DNA of 64,000 bases from CAYVUB01 sp964454675 (GCA_964454675.1 CAYVUB010000004.1:1-64000); one strand, 5' to 3'. Numbered from the stretch's first letter, positions 26,654-35,702 are shown. Program-made: numbers and translations. Notes: generated by a model from the sequence alone, not told the origin.

Positions 26654-28234
26654 GTGCCCGGTACCGACCCGCGCCATAAAAAAACACTGATAGACTATGA
26701 TGCCAACGGCAACCAGCTAACAACCAAGCGGGTGATATATGAAGGCGACCAGCCCGATGCCTTTGTGGGCATTACAGAGCCTGTGATAACCACCCTGCAC
26801 AAAAACCTTTGGGATGAAGAAGACAGGCTGCGTGCCGTGGACCTCAACCCCGATGAGCCCGCGGCACACCCGCTGGCGGTCTATACCTATGATGCCGCAG
26901 GTATGCGCGCCGTACGCTATGTACCGGGACGGTTGGATGCCTGGAGCAATGCCAACAGCGTGTCCCGTAACGAGCGTGACGAGGTGATGCTCTACCCGAG
27001 CGCACTGGTAACCGCCAAAGCCCTGAGCATTCCCGGCAACGTACCGCAGCCCGGCAACCTGGTAAGCAACTATACCAAGCACTACTATATAGGTATGGAG
27101 CGTGTAAGCAGCAGGATAGGCACCGCAAAAGACCTGGGCTTGTTCCCGCCTAAAGTAGATGGTTTGTTCCCGGGCATACGCACCAAAGCCAACGAAAGTG
27201 TTACCAATGCCAACACGGGTTTAACCCATACATACACCCAATTGGAGCAAACGATAAGTCTTACACAGGTAAATGAAGGAAACGAGCTGCAACGCTTTAC
27301 CCACGACCCGAACAAATACGATGCGTATTGGTACCATAGCGACCATTTGGGTTCTTCAAGTTATATTACTAACTTAGCAGGAACAGTAACACAGCATATA
27401 GAGTATTTACCGTTTGGAGAAACACTTGTTGATGAACACTTAAACAGCTATAACAGCCCGTTTAAGTTTAATGCCAAAGAACTCGACCCCGAAACCGGAA
27501 ACTACTATTATGGCGCAAGGTACTACAACCCAAAATGGAGTATTTGGTTGAGTGTGGACCCGTTAGCTGAAAAATATCCAGGCATCTCATCGTATGCGTA
27601 TGTGGCTAACAACCCAATAAATGCTATTGACCCTGATGGTAGAGAGATAATAATTATAACTGAAAGAGATAAGAATGGAAAAGTGAAAGAATTATTAAAG
27701 TATTCCAATGGTCATCTCTACACAATAGATGGAAAAAAATATAAAGGGAAGAACGAATTTGCTTTAACCATAAAAAATGCTTTTAATGATATTAGAAAGG
27801 CAGATACATACATCGACAAAATGGTTAATGAATTAGAAGGTAGCTCGACCCTTCATTTTATTGAATACTCTGAAATTTCGGAAGGTGCTTATGTTACCAA
27901 AAACAAAAATAGTATTAATGGTAATGGTACTCATGTGATAATCACTGATGATGAACTATTATCTGTTCCTTTATATAGTGGAGAGGATAATAATTTGGGA
28001 AGTGTATTGTCACATGAGTTACAGCATGTATTTGATATAGATATGGGGATTATTGATAGAACACCTGATGAGCAAAGTGGTATTAGAAAAAGTGAAATCA
28101 AAGCTGTAAATACAGAAAATAGATACAGAGCAAATAGAGGTATGAAAATAAGAACCCATTACGGAGAGGGCAATGAAATACCAAAATCTAAATTAGAAGA
28201 TCCATGCAAACCAAAAGAATTTTGTCAGCCTTAA
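26654..28234 (+). pseudogene. 5'-truncated Rhs-family protein with a C-terminal metallopeptidase-like toxin domain
   Basis: The frame begins with GTG 26654 but is open from 26603, and no convincing start exists, so this is the displaced end of a much larger Rhs/YD-repeat protein. Residues 1-225 resemble Rhs repeat and linker. About 226-330 are the Rhs core end: YHSDHLGSSSYITN, then KELDPETGNYYYGARYY and the conserved YVANNPINAIDPDG. The remaining 195 residues are a separate AT-rich tip domain with the zinc-protease motif HELQH (454-458). The tip is probably the toxin; expression without the rest is doubtful. Confidence 0.78.
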
Positions 28235-28683
28235 TAGTAATTTCGATTTCCTATATTGGATGTATTTCTCAGAAGGAATCTAAAGAGCCTATTACTAATA
28301 GTTTTGTTTTCTTACAAAGATATGATGGTATTGAATTTTGTACAATATATTATGATTTGAATGAAATTATACATAGAGATTTTACAATAGATAGCGTTGG
28401 GAAGAAAGAAAGGTTAAAGTTGATACATAAAGAAAGAAAAGTTACTACAATCGAATTTGAAAAGCTTAGTAAAATGGGTAATGTATACATAATACAAGAA
28501 AACCTCAACTTTGATTTAGAGGAGATTGAAAAGAAATACCTCTTAGATAAAAATGTTATAGCATTTTTGAAAATACCCGATGGACAAAAAGGTATATTAT
28601 TAAAACATTTGTGGCAAAAAGGTTATTATGTAATATTTAAAGAATATCAAGGAGATTATGTAATCGTACCAATGGAAAAGTAA
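28204..28683 (+). CDS. Lipoprotein, candidate immunity protein for the Rhs tip
   Basis: A 159-residue protein with a lipoprotein signal (MQTKRILSALIVISISYIGC, Cys20) and a Lys/Glu/Ile-rich mature part of unknown fold. It starts 31 bp before the end of the Rhs tip frame and shares its AT-rich composition. Rhs and other polymorphic toxins normally have their immunity gene directly downstream, so I infer an immunity role. Membrane anchoring would suit a toxin acting in the periplasm or on entry. No family recognised. Confidence 0.6.
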   Translation: MQTKRILSALIVISISYIGCISQKESKEPITNSFVFLQRYDGIEFCTIYYDLNEIIHRDFTIDSVGKKERLKLIHKERKVTTIEFEKLSKMGNVYIIQENLNFDLEEIEKKYLLDKNVIAFLKIPDGQKGILLKHLWQKGYYVIFKEYQGDYVIVPMEK

Positions 28684-28967
28684 TATTTTCAAATTACCAC
28701 ACCTATCGCATTACAGCAGCCATTAACCCGGTAATGTTTCAGATGTGGTGTTAGACACATATAAAGCATTTAATAAACTGACAATCAATGTTTAAATAAA
28801 TTTATTTGGTAATATAAAAAAATGAAAAAAGCAGGTTTCCCGGAAAATACCCGAAACTTCCTACACTAATTGTTCACAATCTTGCAATCATTTAACAGTT
28901 TCAGAATCCATAATTACCTAATTTTAAAGAGTCAGTTTTTCCACTTACTTTAAATTTCTTAATAATT
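28684..28967. other. Intergenic region, nothing recognised
   Basis: About 280 bp, AT-rich, between the Rhs locus and the radical SAM gene. I see no RNA, promoter or repeat that I can support. Confidence 0.5.
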
Positions 28968-30041
28968 ATGAACCCAAATCCTGCCATAAAAGGTCGTGGA
29001 GCGCAACTCAACACACCCAATCGGTTCTTTGAATTATCACACGAAATGCGTGATGATTTTCTCGAATACTGCGCCAAAGAAGGCGAAGAAGCCGATAAAA
29101 ACAAGACCTTATACTTAGATGTTTTCCCAAAAACCATTGTCAACAAAGTAGATAGCCCCGATGTTGGTATGGGCTATTCCATGAATATGTATCAGGGTTG
29201 CGAACACGGATGCATCTATTGTTATGCCAGAAACAGCCACGAATATTGGGGTTACAGTGCCGGATTGGATTTTGAACGACGCATCTTGGTCAAAAAAGAC
29301 GCGCCAAAATTACTGGAAGATTTGCTTAAAAAGAAAAGCTGGCAAGCGCACCCAATCGTGATGTCGGGCAATACCGATTGTTACCAACCGGCAGAACAGG
29401 AATTTAAAATCACACGGCAATGTCTGGAAGTGTTTTTAAAATACAAACATCCTGTGGCAATTATCACAAAAAACGCATTGATTCTTCGTGATCTGGACAT
29501 TTTAAAAGAACTCGCCAAAGACAATCTGATAAGCGCAAACATTTCTGTCACATCACTTTCAGAAACCACACGGCGTGTTTTGGAACCAAGAACAACCACC
29601 ATCAAAAAACGTTTGGAAACGGTCAAAACCTTATCAGAAAACGGGATTCCCGTAAATGTGATGCTGGCACCTATTATTCCATCCATCAATAGCCACGAAA
29701 TTTTGGCAATGGCAAAAACGGTTTCAGAACACGGTGCATTGTCAATAGCGCATACCATTGTAAGGCTTAACGGTGCTATTGGCGAAATTTTCACCGATTG
29801 GATCAAAAAAACGATGCCCGACAGAGCCGAAAAAGTATTGCACCAAATAGAAAGTTGCCACGGCGGAACGTTAAATGAAAGCCGCTACGGAATTAGGATG
29901 CGAGGCGAAGGCAAAATTGCAGAGCAAATCAATATGACGATGAAACTGGCACGACAAAAGTATTTTAAAGACAAGCGAATGCCACAGCTAAACACCTCAC
30001 TTCACGAGCAATTTAAAGATGGACAATTGAAGTTGTTTTAA
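28968..30041 (+). CDS. PA0069-family radical SAM protein (SplB-like)
   Basis: A 357-residue radical SAM enzyme. The 4Fe-4S ligands sit in CEHGCIYCYAR (CxxxCxxC) near residues 79-86. Flanking segments NKVDSPDVGMGYSMNMYQG and MSGNTDCYQPAEQ, and the C-terminal RYGIRMRGEGKIAEQI, are typical of the PA0069 group related to spore photoproduct lyase. The reaction catalysed by this group is not established. The start is the ATG at 28968. Confidence 0.88.
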   Translation: MNPNPAIKGRGAQLNTPNRFFELSHEMRDDFLEYCAKEGEEADKNKTLYLDVFPKTIVNKVDSPDVGMGYSMNMYQGCEHGCIYCYARNSHEYWGYSAGLDFERRILVKKDAPKLLEDLLKKKSWQAHPIVMSGNTDCYQPAEQEFKITRQCLEVFLKYKHPVAIITKNALILRDLDILKELAKDNLISANISVTSLSETTRRVLEPRTTTIKKRLETVKTLSENGIPVNVMLAPIIPSINSHEILAMAKTVSEHGALSIAHTIVRLNGAIGEIFTDWIKKTMPDRAEKVLHQIESCHGGTLNESRYGIRMRGEGKIAEQINMTMKLARQKYFKDKRMPQLNTSLHEQFKDGQLKLF

Positions 30042-30059
30042 GGTTCAATAGTCTTAAAT

Positions 30060-30135
30060 TCCAAAAAAGTTGCGATATTTTAGGAATGAAATCCAAAAAA
30101 GTTTATACTTTTTCGGAATCAAATCCAAAAAGGTT
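30060..30135. repeat. 32-bp-period tandem repeat
   Basis: TCCAAAAAAGTT recurs at 30060-30071, 30092-30103 and (one change) 30124-30135, exactly 32 bp apart. GGAAT lies at the same place in the first two units. It fills the gap between the radical SAM gene and the convergent HD gene. Confidence 0.7.
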
Positions 30136-30152
30136 GAATTTTTAATCAACAC

Positions 30153-30806
30153 TTAACGTTCACCATTCCATTCGGCATAAAACTGTTCAAGATATGTTTC
30201 CATAAATTGATGCCTTTGAAGCGCAATTTTTTTGCCTGTTTCGGTATTCATCCGGTCTTTGAGCAAGAGCAGTTTTTCATAAAAATGGTTGATGGTTGGT
30301 GCATTTGAAACCTTATATTCTTCTTTGCTCATATTTAAGTTTGGTGCAATATCGGGATGGTATAAGGTTCGGTTTTTAAATCCGCCATAATTAAACGTCC
30401 GCGCAATACCTATGGCGCCAATGGCATCTAATCTATCCGCATCCTGAACCACTTGAAGCTCTAACGAGTTAAACTTTTGTGCCTCATTGCCACCTTTAAA
30501 AGAGATGTTCTCAATGATGTTAACGACGTGGTCAATAATTTCTTCTTCAACAGCTATTGAAATTAAAAAATCCTTAGCTTGTTTTGGACCTATTGTTTCA
30601 TCTCCGTTATGAAATTTGCTGTCGGCAATATCGTGAAGCAAAGCACCAAGTTGCACGACAAATAAATCAACCGCTTCGTTTTCAGCAATAAGTATAGAAT
30701 TATTAAACACCCTTAGGGTGTGGAACCAATCGTGTCCGCCTTCGGCATCTTGCAATTGTTGTTTTACAAAAGTGATGGTTTTATTAATTTGTTCTTGTTG
30801 TGGCAT
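30153..30806 (-). CDS. HD-domain phosphohydrolase
   Basis: A 217-residue metal-dependent HD-superfamily protein. Metal ligands are visible as H in HDWFHTLRV (near 20), the HD pair in LLHDIADSKFHNGDE (near 53), and D in VQDADRLDAIGAIGI near 130. The overall layout matches the YedJ-like small HD hydrolases. Substrate unknown. Its start lies directly beside the outer edge of the attC-like site at 30812-30912. Confidence 0.88.
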   Translation of the reverse strand: MPQQEQINKTITFVKQQLQDAEGGHDWFHTLRVFNNSILIAENEAVDLFVVQLGALLHDIADSKFHNGDETIGPKQAKDFLISIAVEEEIIDHVVNIIENISFKGGNEAQKFNSLELQVVQDADRLDAIGAIGIARTFNYGGFKNRTLYHPDIAPNLNMSKEEYKVSNAPTINHFYEKLLLLKDRMNTETGKKIALQRHQFMETYLEQFYAEWNGER

Positions 30807-30811
30807 AAAAT

Positions 30812-30912
30812 GAACGGTTTAGGGCTTGGCGTTCGGGCGGGAAATCTCCGCAGGAATTTACTGCCGTGAACGTCAGCCCGCCTGACGCCAAACCCTTGCT
30901 TGTTATAGGGCG
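30812..30912 (-). other. attC-like site S0 at the end of cassette 0
   Basis: A long imperfect hairpin. Arm 30821-30841 (AGGGCTTGGCGTTCGGGCGG) is complementary, with a few mismatches, to arm 30877-30896 (CCCGCCTGACGCCAAACCCT). A small inner hairpin separates them. The outer end next to the cassette gene reads GTTATAGGGCG (30902-30912; CGCCCTATAAC on the coding strand), ending in AAC as R'' boxes do. Its inverted partner lies across the gene at 31574-31583. Structure like an integron attC site; identity not proven. Confidence 0.6.
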
Positions 30913-30926
30913 TTTTTATTTATTCG

Positions 30927-31547
30927 TCATTTGCTTTCAAAGTTTTTCCAAATGTCGTAAAGTTCGTCAATTTCCGATTGGTTAAAATATTTGTCCCAAA
31001 GTCCACAGTTATTTGTATAAGCCATACACTCGCCAAATTTCAAATACAGTGTCTGTGGAATTTGTTTTTTACTTAGACACTTTTTCAAAATTTCAATTCT
31101 TTGTTTTTCGTCTTTTGAAATTATGTCATCAATTTCTCCAATTTCTGTTTTAGTAAATCGTTGTTGAATTTCTTCCAGTTTTTTTAATTCAGTCCAATGT
31201 TTTCGTGCGTCAATTCCTTGCTCAACTTGTCTAAACCGTTTTTTGTCTAATGCGAACTTCAAAGGTTCTTTTCTTTCGTAGTCAATTCCGTTTGCTTTTA
31301 GTTCTGTCCAAAATTTTTCGGTGTCGGGATTGATACTTTCGTTCCAATATGTCAGAAGTTCGTTTTTTAGTGAGTTCACACTGTATGAAGTCATTTTTGG
31401 CTCTTTTTTCAAAAAGTCTTTTGTGTATTTTGACAAAACTTTAAATGCTTGTTTCGTATTGTTGTCAAAAAGAGTTGAACCACTAACAATTTTGTCGTTA
31501 ATGTCTGCGGTCAAAGCAAGCTGTTCTATGTTTCTTAAAGTTGTCAT
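30927..31547 (-). CDS. Hypothetical protein in cassette 0
   Basis: A 206-residue soluble, charged, helical protein rich in Lys and Glu, with no signal peptide. I recognise no family or motif. It is the single gene of a unit bounded by GTTATAGGGC (30902-30911) and its inverted partner GCCCTATAGC (31574-31583), one mismatch apart. It runs on the minus strand like the other island genes. Confidence 0.7.
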   Translation of the reverse strand: MTTLRNIEQLALTADINDKIVSGSTLFDNNTKQAFKVLSKYTKDFLKKEPKMTSYSVNSLKNELLTYWNESINPDTEKFWTELKANGIDYERKEPLKFALDKKRFRQVEQGIDARKHWTELKKLEEIQQRFTKTEIGEIDDIISKDEKQRIEILKKCLSKKQIPQTLYLKFGECMAYTNNCGLWDKYFNQSEIDELYDIWKNFESK

Positions 31548-31589
31548 CTCTTTTTGTAGTGTCGTCCTAAAATGCCCTATAGCTCTAAA

Positions 31590-31617
31590 ATATGCAGAAG
31601 AACCTATCTCAAAACCG
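31590..31617 (-). repeat. Desaturase-tail copy C
   Basis: Twenty-eight bases matching the end of the acyl-ACP desaturase gene and its first downstream bases (33831-33858) at 25 positions. On the minus strand it encodes Val-Leu-Arg-stop, as in the intact gene. It separates cassette 0 from the HigBA module. Confidence 0.7.
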
Positions 31618-31655
31618 ATGCTTTCTTATAGATGTTATTGAGTGTTTGGTTTTTT

Positions 31656-31982
31656 CTAAGCAAGTTTAACAAAGTTATCCTCAAGTTTCACGTTAAAATT
31701 TATTTCTGCTTTCAATGCTTTAAACACTTTCAAAATAGTGTCAATTGTTGCACTGTTGGCACTGCTTTCAAGTTTTGAAATTTGAGCTTTTTGAACTCCA
31801 ACAAGTCGTCCTAATTCTTCTTGAGTTAAGTTTCTTTCTTGTCTTGCAGATTTAATCATCTTTCCCAACACGTCCATACGAAGTTCGTATTCATATTCGT
31901 CACGCTCTTGAGTTCCAACTTTGCCGATATACTTGTCTTTCATTTCGGAAAGTGAATAGCTTTTTATTTTTTTTGTTGCCAT
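31656..31982 (-). CDS. HigA-type antitoxin, helix-turn-helix protein
   Basis: A 108-residue protein with an Xre-type helix-turn-helix at about 37-90: IKSARQERNLTQEELGRLVGV then QKAQISKLESS. It follows a HigB/RelE-type toxin gene by 11 bp, the toxin-first order of HigBA systems. By analogy it should bind and neutralise the toxin and repress the operon. Confidence 0.85.
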   Translation of the reverse strand: MATKKIKSYSLSEMKDKYIGKVGTQERDEYEYELRMDVLGKMIKSARQERNLTQEELGRLVGVQKAQISKLESSANSATIDTILKVFKALKAEINFNVKLEDNFVKLA

Positions 31983-31993
31983 TTTTTTATTTT

Positions 31994-32347
31994 TTATTTG
32001 TTTTCGAAACCTGCCTGCCGGTAGGCAAGGTAGTCATTTTTTATTCTTAATGCTCGCTCAATTTCGTTTTTTGGAACTTTGTCAACCTTTTTAATAAATC
32101 CGTGCGTTGCAAATACCAAAGTTTTCTTGTTATCTGTTTTATCCCAGAATGCTAAAAGTCTTATTTGAAGTCCGGCATATTTTGTCCGAAACTCCCAAAT
32201 GTCATTTTGAAGTTTCTTCAGAAGTTTTGGGTCATTTGTTTGTTCGGCAAGATCAATATTGTAAAACACTTTTTTGACTGTTTTTGAGTCGAGTCCGGCT
32301 AAAAATTTATTAGCTTCTTCTAAAAATCGTGTTTCAAAATATTTCAT
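31994..32347 (-). CDS. HigB/RelE-like toxin (Gp49 family)
   Basis: A 117-residue toxin of the RelE superfamily, Gp49/HigB branch, expected to cleave mRNA on the ribosome. Recognisable parts are LKNDIWEFRTKYAGLQIR-like core residues (KLQNDIWEFRTKY, GLQIRLLAFWD) and LVFATHGFIKKVDKVPKNEI, followed by AL-IKNDYL. The last residues, YRQAGFENK, are encoded by a dispersed palindromic repeat (32009-32031) that supplies the C-terminus. It is first in the operon with the antitoxin. Confidence 0.87.
   Translation of the reverse strand: MKYFETRFLEEANKFLAGLDSKTVKKVFYNIDLAEQTNDPKLLKKLQNDIWEFRTKYAGLQIRLLAFWDKTDNKKTLVFATHGFIKKVDKVPKNEIERALRIKNDYLAYRQAGFENK
32009..32031. repeat. CCTGCCTGCC...GGCAAGG palindrome inside the toxin gene
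   Basis: An imperfect copy of the palindrome at 938-959, located in the last codons of the HigB-like gene, where it encodes the sequence around YRQAG. The copy is in frame and the toxin stops 15 bp later. Confidence 0.75.
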
Positions 32348-32470
32348 TAAATATTGTCAATGTTATATTAGGCAAATATAGCAAAAGTTTCCAAATTTAG
32401 AAACACAATAATAATTTTTTTAGGTTGGTTTTTTTAGCTGATATATAGCTATAATAATTACAAAAAAATT

Positions 32471-32550
32471 ACCTCAAAACCGCCGGTTCAACCCATTTGA
32501 ATTGGTACGAATTTTCAGGAATTTTGATATGTTCTGCCAAGCGTTTCAAT
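32471..32550 (-). pseudogene. 80-bp remnant of an acyl-ACP desaturase gene end (tail copy A)
   Basis: Matches 33847-33926, the end of the intact desaturase gene, at 71 of 80 positions without gaps. It encodes RLAEHIKIPENSYQ, then FKWVEPAVLR and a TAA stop; the only amino-acid change within this stretch is Arg to His. Nearly all differences are synonymous, so it derives from a functional but diverged copy rather than from decay of a recent duplicate. Confidence 0.85.
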
Positions 32551-32634
32551 ATATGATGAAACCAACCATTCACGGATGCATAGTCTTTCCGAAGGAAAAA
32601 ATACGTAGCAGTGATATAGCCAATGTTGTACAAC
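32551..32634 (-). other. Truncated attC-like site S2 at the end of cassette 1
   Basis: Aligns with the coding-gene-proximal half of site S1: ACCATTCACG, a TTCCGAAGGAA-type small hairpin, AGCAGTGATATAGCC, then GTTGTACAAC (32625-32634). The matching second arm is missing because the sequence switches to desaturase-tail copy A at 32550. Confidence 0.6.
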
Positions 32635-32636
32635 GT

Positions 32637-33173
32637 TTATTTTTCGCGTTGCAGTGCATGATTTAGTGATTTTAAAACGTTCTGTTTAGTGTTTTCATCT
32701 TCCGTTTCGGTTCGTTTTAAATGCGTAGTTATTTTCTCCAATTCTATTTTGTCATTGATTGGATTTTTTAATTCTTCCAAAACAAAACTCATCAATTCCT
32801 TCTTTCTTGATACTCTACTTAAAAATGCAACGAACATTTTTGGATTTTCTTCTAACACTTTAAATATCAATTCATTATTCCATTGGCTATATTCTGCATT
32901 TTGAGCACAATCAATTCTCATATTAGCGAAAAAAACTGCGTAATTCTCACTGTCCATTTTGTGATTAATCCGCAACAATGAATCTGTAATTTTTATGGTT
33001 CTCAACTCACAAGGTCTACCGATTTCTTGCTTTGATTTAATTTTCAGCGAATCAGTTTGGTTTTCAATCGTATCTGTTTTACTCTTCTGAATTTCCGCAA
33101 TTTTCTGTGTTTCATTTTTGCACGAACACAACAAAATCAGAACTATAAATAAATATACAAAATGGTCTTTCAT
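32637..33173 (-). CDS. Lipoprotein in cassette 1
   Basis: From the ATG at 33173, a 178-residue lipoprotein (MKDHFVYLFIVLILLCSCKNE; lipobox LCSC) with a charged, helical mature part. A longer reading from 33185 would start with TTG inside the boundary palindrome, so I reject it. The stop codon touches the GTTGTACAAC element on the other side (32625-32634). No family recognised. The gene fills its cassette with almost no spare sequence, and there is no visible promoter. Confidence 0.72.
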   Translation of the reverse strand: MKDHFVYLFIVLILLCSCKNETQKIAEIQKSKTDTIENQTDSLKIKSKQEIGRPCELRTIKITDSLLRINHKMDSENYAVFFANMRIDCAQNAEYSQWNNELIFKVLEENPKMFVAFLSRVSRKKELMSFVLEELKNPINDKIELEKITTHLKRTETEDENTKQNVLKSLNHALQREK

Positions 33174-33176
33174 AAT

Positions 33177-33318
33177 GTTGTACAACGTTCCTCGGCTATG
33201 GTTTGCTGCGTTGGGTTAAGCAATAAATTTAGTAAATAAACACTGACCATTCACGCCTGCGTGGTTTTTCAGAAGGAAAAACTACCAAGCAGTAAACTAT
33301 AGCCGGTGTTACCACACG
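33177..33318 (-). other. attC-like site S1 between cassettes 1 and 2
   Basis: A complete 142-bp imperfect hairpin. GTTGTACAAC (33177-33186) forms one outer box and GTTACCACACG (33308-33318) the other. Arm CGGCTATGGTTTGCTGCG (33193-33214 in full) is complementary to the arm 33285-33305 (CCAAGCAGTAAACTATAGCC and one more base). Inside lies a perfect small hairpin, GTTTTTC-AGAAG-GAAAAAC (33264-33282). Order of parts is R''-L''-loop-L'-R' as in integron attC sites, with AAC/GTT at the box edges. Confidence 0.65.
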
Positions 33319-33328
33319 TTTTTTTCTT

Positions 33329-33796
33329 TTACCATTCGTCTGTGTTTTCTAAATTCGCAACAACTTGGGGTAATTGTTCATTTATAAATTCAACCCATTT
33401 TTTCTGCGAACTTTTTCGCAACGTTTCCACCGCAACAGTTCCGTAACGTTCATCTTTTATTCTAAAATTGTTGATTGTAAGTTTATAACGTCCGTCTTTA
33501 AACATAATTAAGGCGTTGAAATGAACTTCCATTGCAGAACCATAAATCATTTTTGTAAAGAAATTTTCTCCTTTAATTCCGTCATTAGTTTTTTCAGTTC
33601 CAGAATAATTTAACTCTTTCATTTTATTCGCAAAAAGGTCAAGTCGATTTTCAATTTCACCATCAAATTCCTTAATTTGAGTAAATTCATAAATTTTCAG
33701 AGTTTCATTCATCGTTACTTCTTGCGCAAAAGAAGATTCAGATATAAATGATAAAGTCAGCGTTAAAATCAATATAATTTTTCTCATTTTCTTCAA
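33329..33796 (-). CDS. Secreted hypothetical protein in cassette 2
   Basis: A 155-residue protein with a signal peptide (MKKMRKIILILTLTLSFISESSFAQ) and a mature domain with alternating beta and helical character, including NGDGRYKLTINNFRI-like beta strands (DGRYKLTINNFRIKDERYG). This loosely recalls DUF4468-type domains of Bacteroidota; that is inference. It is flanked by GTTACCACACG (33308-33318) and the inverted partner TGTGTGGTAAC (33814-33824). Confidence 0.7.
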   Translation of the reverse strand: MKKMRKIILILTLTLSFISESSFAQEVTMNETLKIYEFTQIKEFDGEIENRLDLFANKMKELNYSGTEKTNDGIKGENFFTKMIYGSAMEVHFNALIMFKDGRYKLTINNFRIKDERYGTVAVETLRKSSQKKWVEFINEQLPQVVANLENTDEW

Positions 33797-33813
33797 GGTT
33801 AGTTTTTTTCAAA

Positions 33814-33824
33814 TGTGTGGTAAC
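33814..33824. other. Upstream boundary box of cassette 2
   Basis: TGTGTGGTAAC is the inverted partner of GTTACCACACG at 33308-33318, with one mismatch at the outer base. It lies 6 bp before the 28-bp block that recurs at 31590-31617, and 20 bp beyond the desaturase stop. Confidence 0.6.
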
Positions 33825-33844
33825 TAGTATATATGCTGAAGAAC

Positions 33845-34834
<990 letters not shown>

Positions 34835-34844
34835 AATTTCATAT

Positions 34845-35585
34845 TTATGGGTTAATACTTGCCGTGATTGTAGATTCTATCTCTTTAATCAAAGCGTCTT
34901 TGTCTGTAAAGGTAGCCAATTTTAAAGGTTGATGCACGGTAAAAGTGATATGAGCACCCAATCCCATAGGAAATTTACCGTATTTTAACGTTTTCCAGGA
35001 ATTGTTGATGCTAATTGGAACTATCAATGCCGATGGCACTTTTTTGAATAAAATCTCCAATCCTTTTGTTTGAAAAGGCTTTGGCTCGCCATTTTTACTA
35101 CGTGTACCTTCCGGAAAAATCACAGCGGCACGTTTGGTGTTTTCAATGTATTCGCCAAATTGCATAATAGCAGGTAAGGATTGTCTCGGATTTTTTCTAT
35201 CAATAAGCACTGAGCCACCGTGACGTAAATTGTATGACACACTCGGAATACCTTTGCCCAATTCTTTTTTGCTGATGAATTTTGGATGATACTTACGCAT
35301 ATACCACATAATGGGCGAAATATCATACATACTTTGATGATTTGCCACAATAATCAACGGCTGATTGGTGTCTATTTGATGTGGATTGTTGAATGTAAAT
35401 CGGGTGCCTAAAATGTTTAAGCAGCGCATCAAAAAGAATTGCAACCAGTCAACACTTACTTTATGCGCTTGATATCCAAAGATATTAAAGCAAATCCATT
35501 GAATGGGATGAAAAACGACCAGAGTTAAAAAGAAAAAAAACGTATAAATAACGGTAAGCGGATAGGATATGAGTTTTTGAATCAT
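34845..35585 (-). CDS. plsC: 1-acyl-sn-glycerol-3-phosphate acyltransferase
   Basis: A 246-residue membrane-associated acyltransferase that makes phosphatidic acid. The acyltransferase motifs are NHQSMYD (NHx4D, near residue 82), GSVLIDRKNPR near 130, and the phosphate-binding FPEGTRSKNG near 155. An N-terminal membrane helix (about 8-30) is present. It lies 10 bp before the desaturase, coupling unsaturation and phospholipid synthesis. Confidence 0.92.
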   Translation of the reverse strand: MIQKLISYPLTVIYTFFFFLTLVVFHPIQWICFNIFGYQAHKVSVDWLQFFLMRCLNILGTRFTFNNPHQIDTNQPLIIVANHQSMYDISPIMWYMRKYHPKFISKKELGKGIPSVSYNLRHGGSVLIDRKNPRQSLPAIMQFGEYIENTKRAAVIFPEGTRSKNGEPKPFQTKGLEILFKKVPSALIVPISINNSWKTLKYGKFPMGLGAHITFTVHQPLKLATFTDKDALIKEIESTITASINP

Positions 35586-35662
35586 AACAATGTATTATGA
35601 CCCAAAAGTACAAAATATAAGGGTTTGAACGTTTTAGAAACTTTGGGCAATAGTGTTTTTTC

Positions 35663-35690
35663 ATAAAAAAACCACCAAAATTTTGGTGGT
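35663..35690 (-). terminator. Terminator after the bacilliredoxin gene
   Basis: ACCACCAAAATTTTGGTGGT (35671-35690) is a perfect 20-bp palindrome followed, on the minus strand, by a run of T. It separates the bacilliredoxin gene from plsC. Confidence 0.85.
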
Positions 35691-35702
35691 CATTTTTAAA
35701 TT

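Larger units (their letters stand above)
32348..32636. other. Island gap with a desaturase tail and half an attC-like site
   Basis: About 290 bp between the HigBA toxin start and the cassette 1 stop. It contains the 80-bp desaturase-tail copy A (32471-32550) joined directly to a truncated attC-like half-site (32551-32634). The part nearest the toxin start is AT-rich and should hold the HigBA promoter. Confidence 0.6.

Noticed and set aside
30060..30135. A CRISPR array
   Set aside because: Only two and a half units, with an A-rich 12-bp core and no true spacers or cas genes.
30153..30806. The HD hydrolase gene as another cassette
   Set aside because: Its start touches site S0, but I find no matching inverted box or hairpin past its stop, so it is more likely the chromosomal neighbour of the array.
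31656..32347. HigBA as a cassette with its own attC-like site
   Set aside because: It lies between two desaturase tails, but I could not find a convincing inverted box pair or hairpin at its ends.
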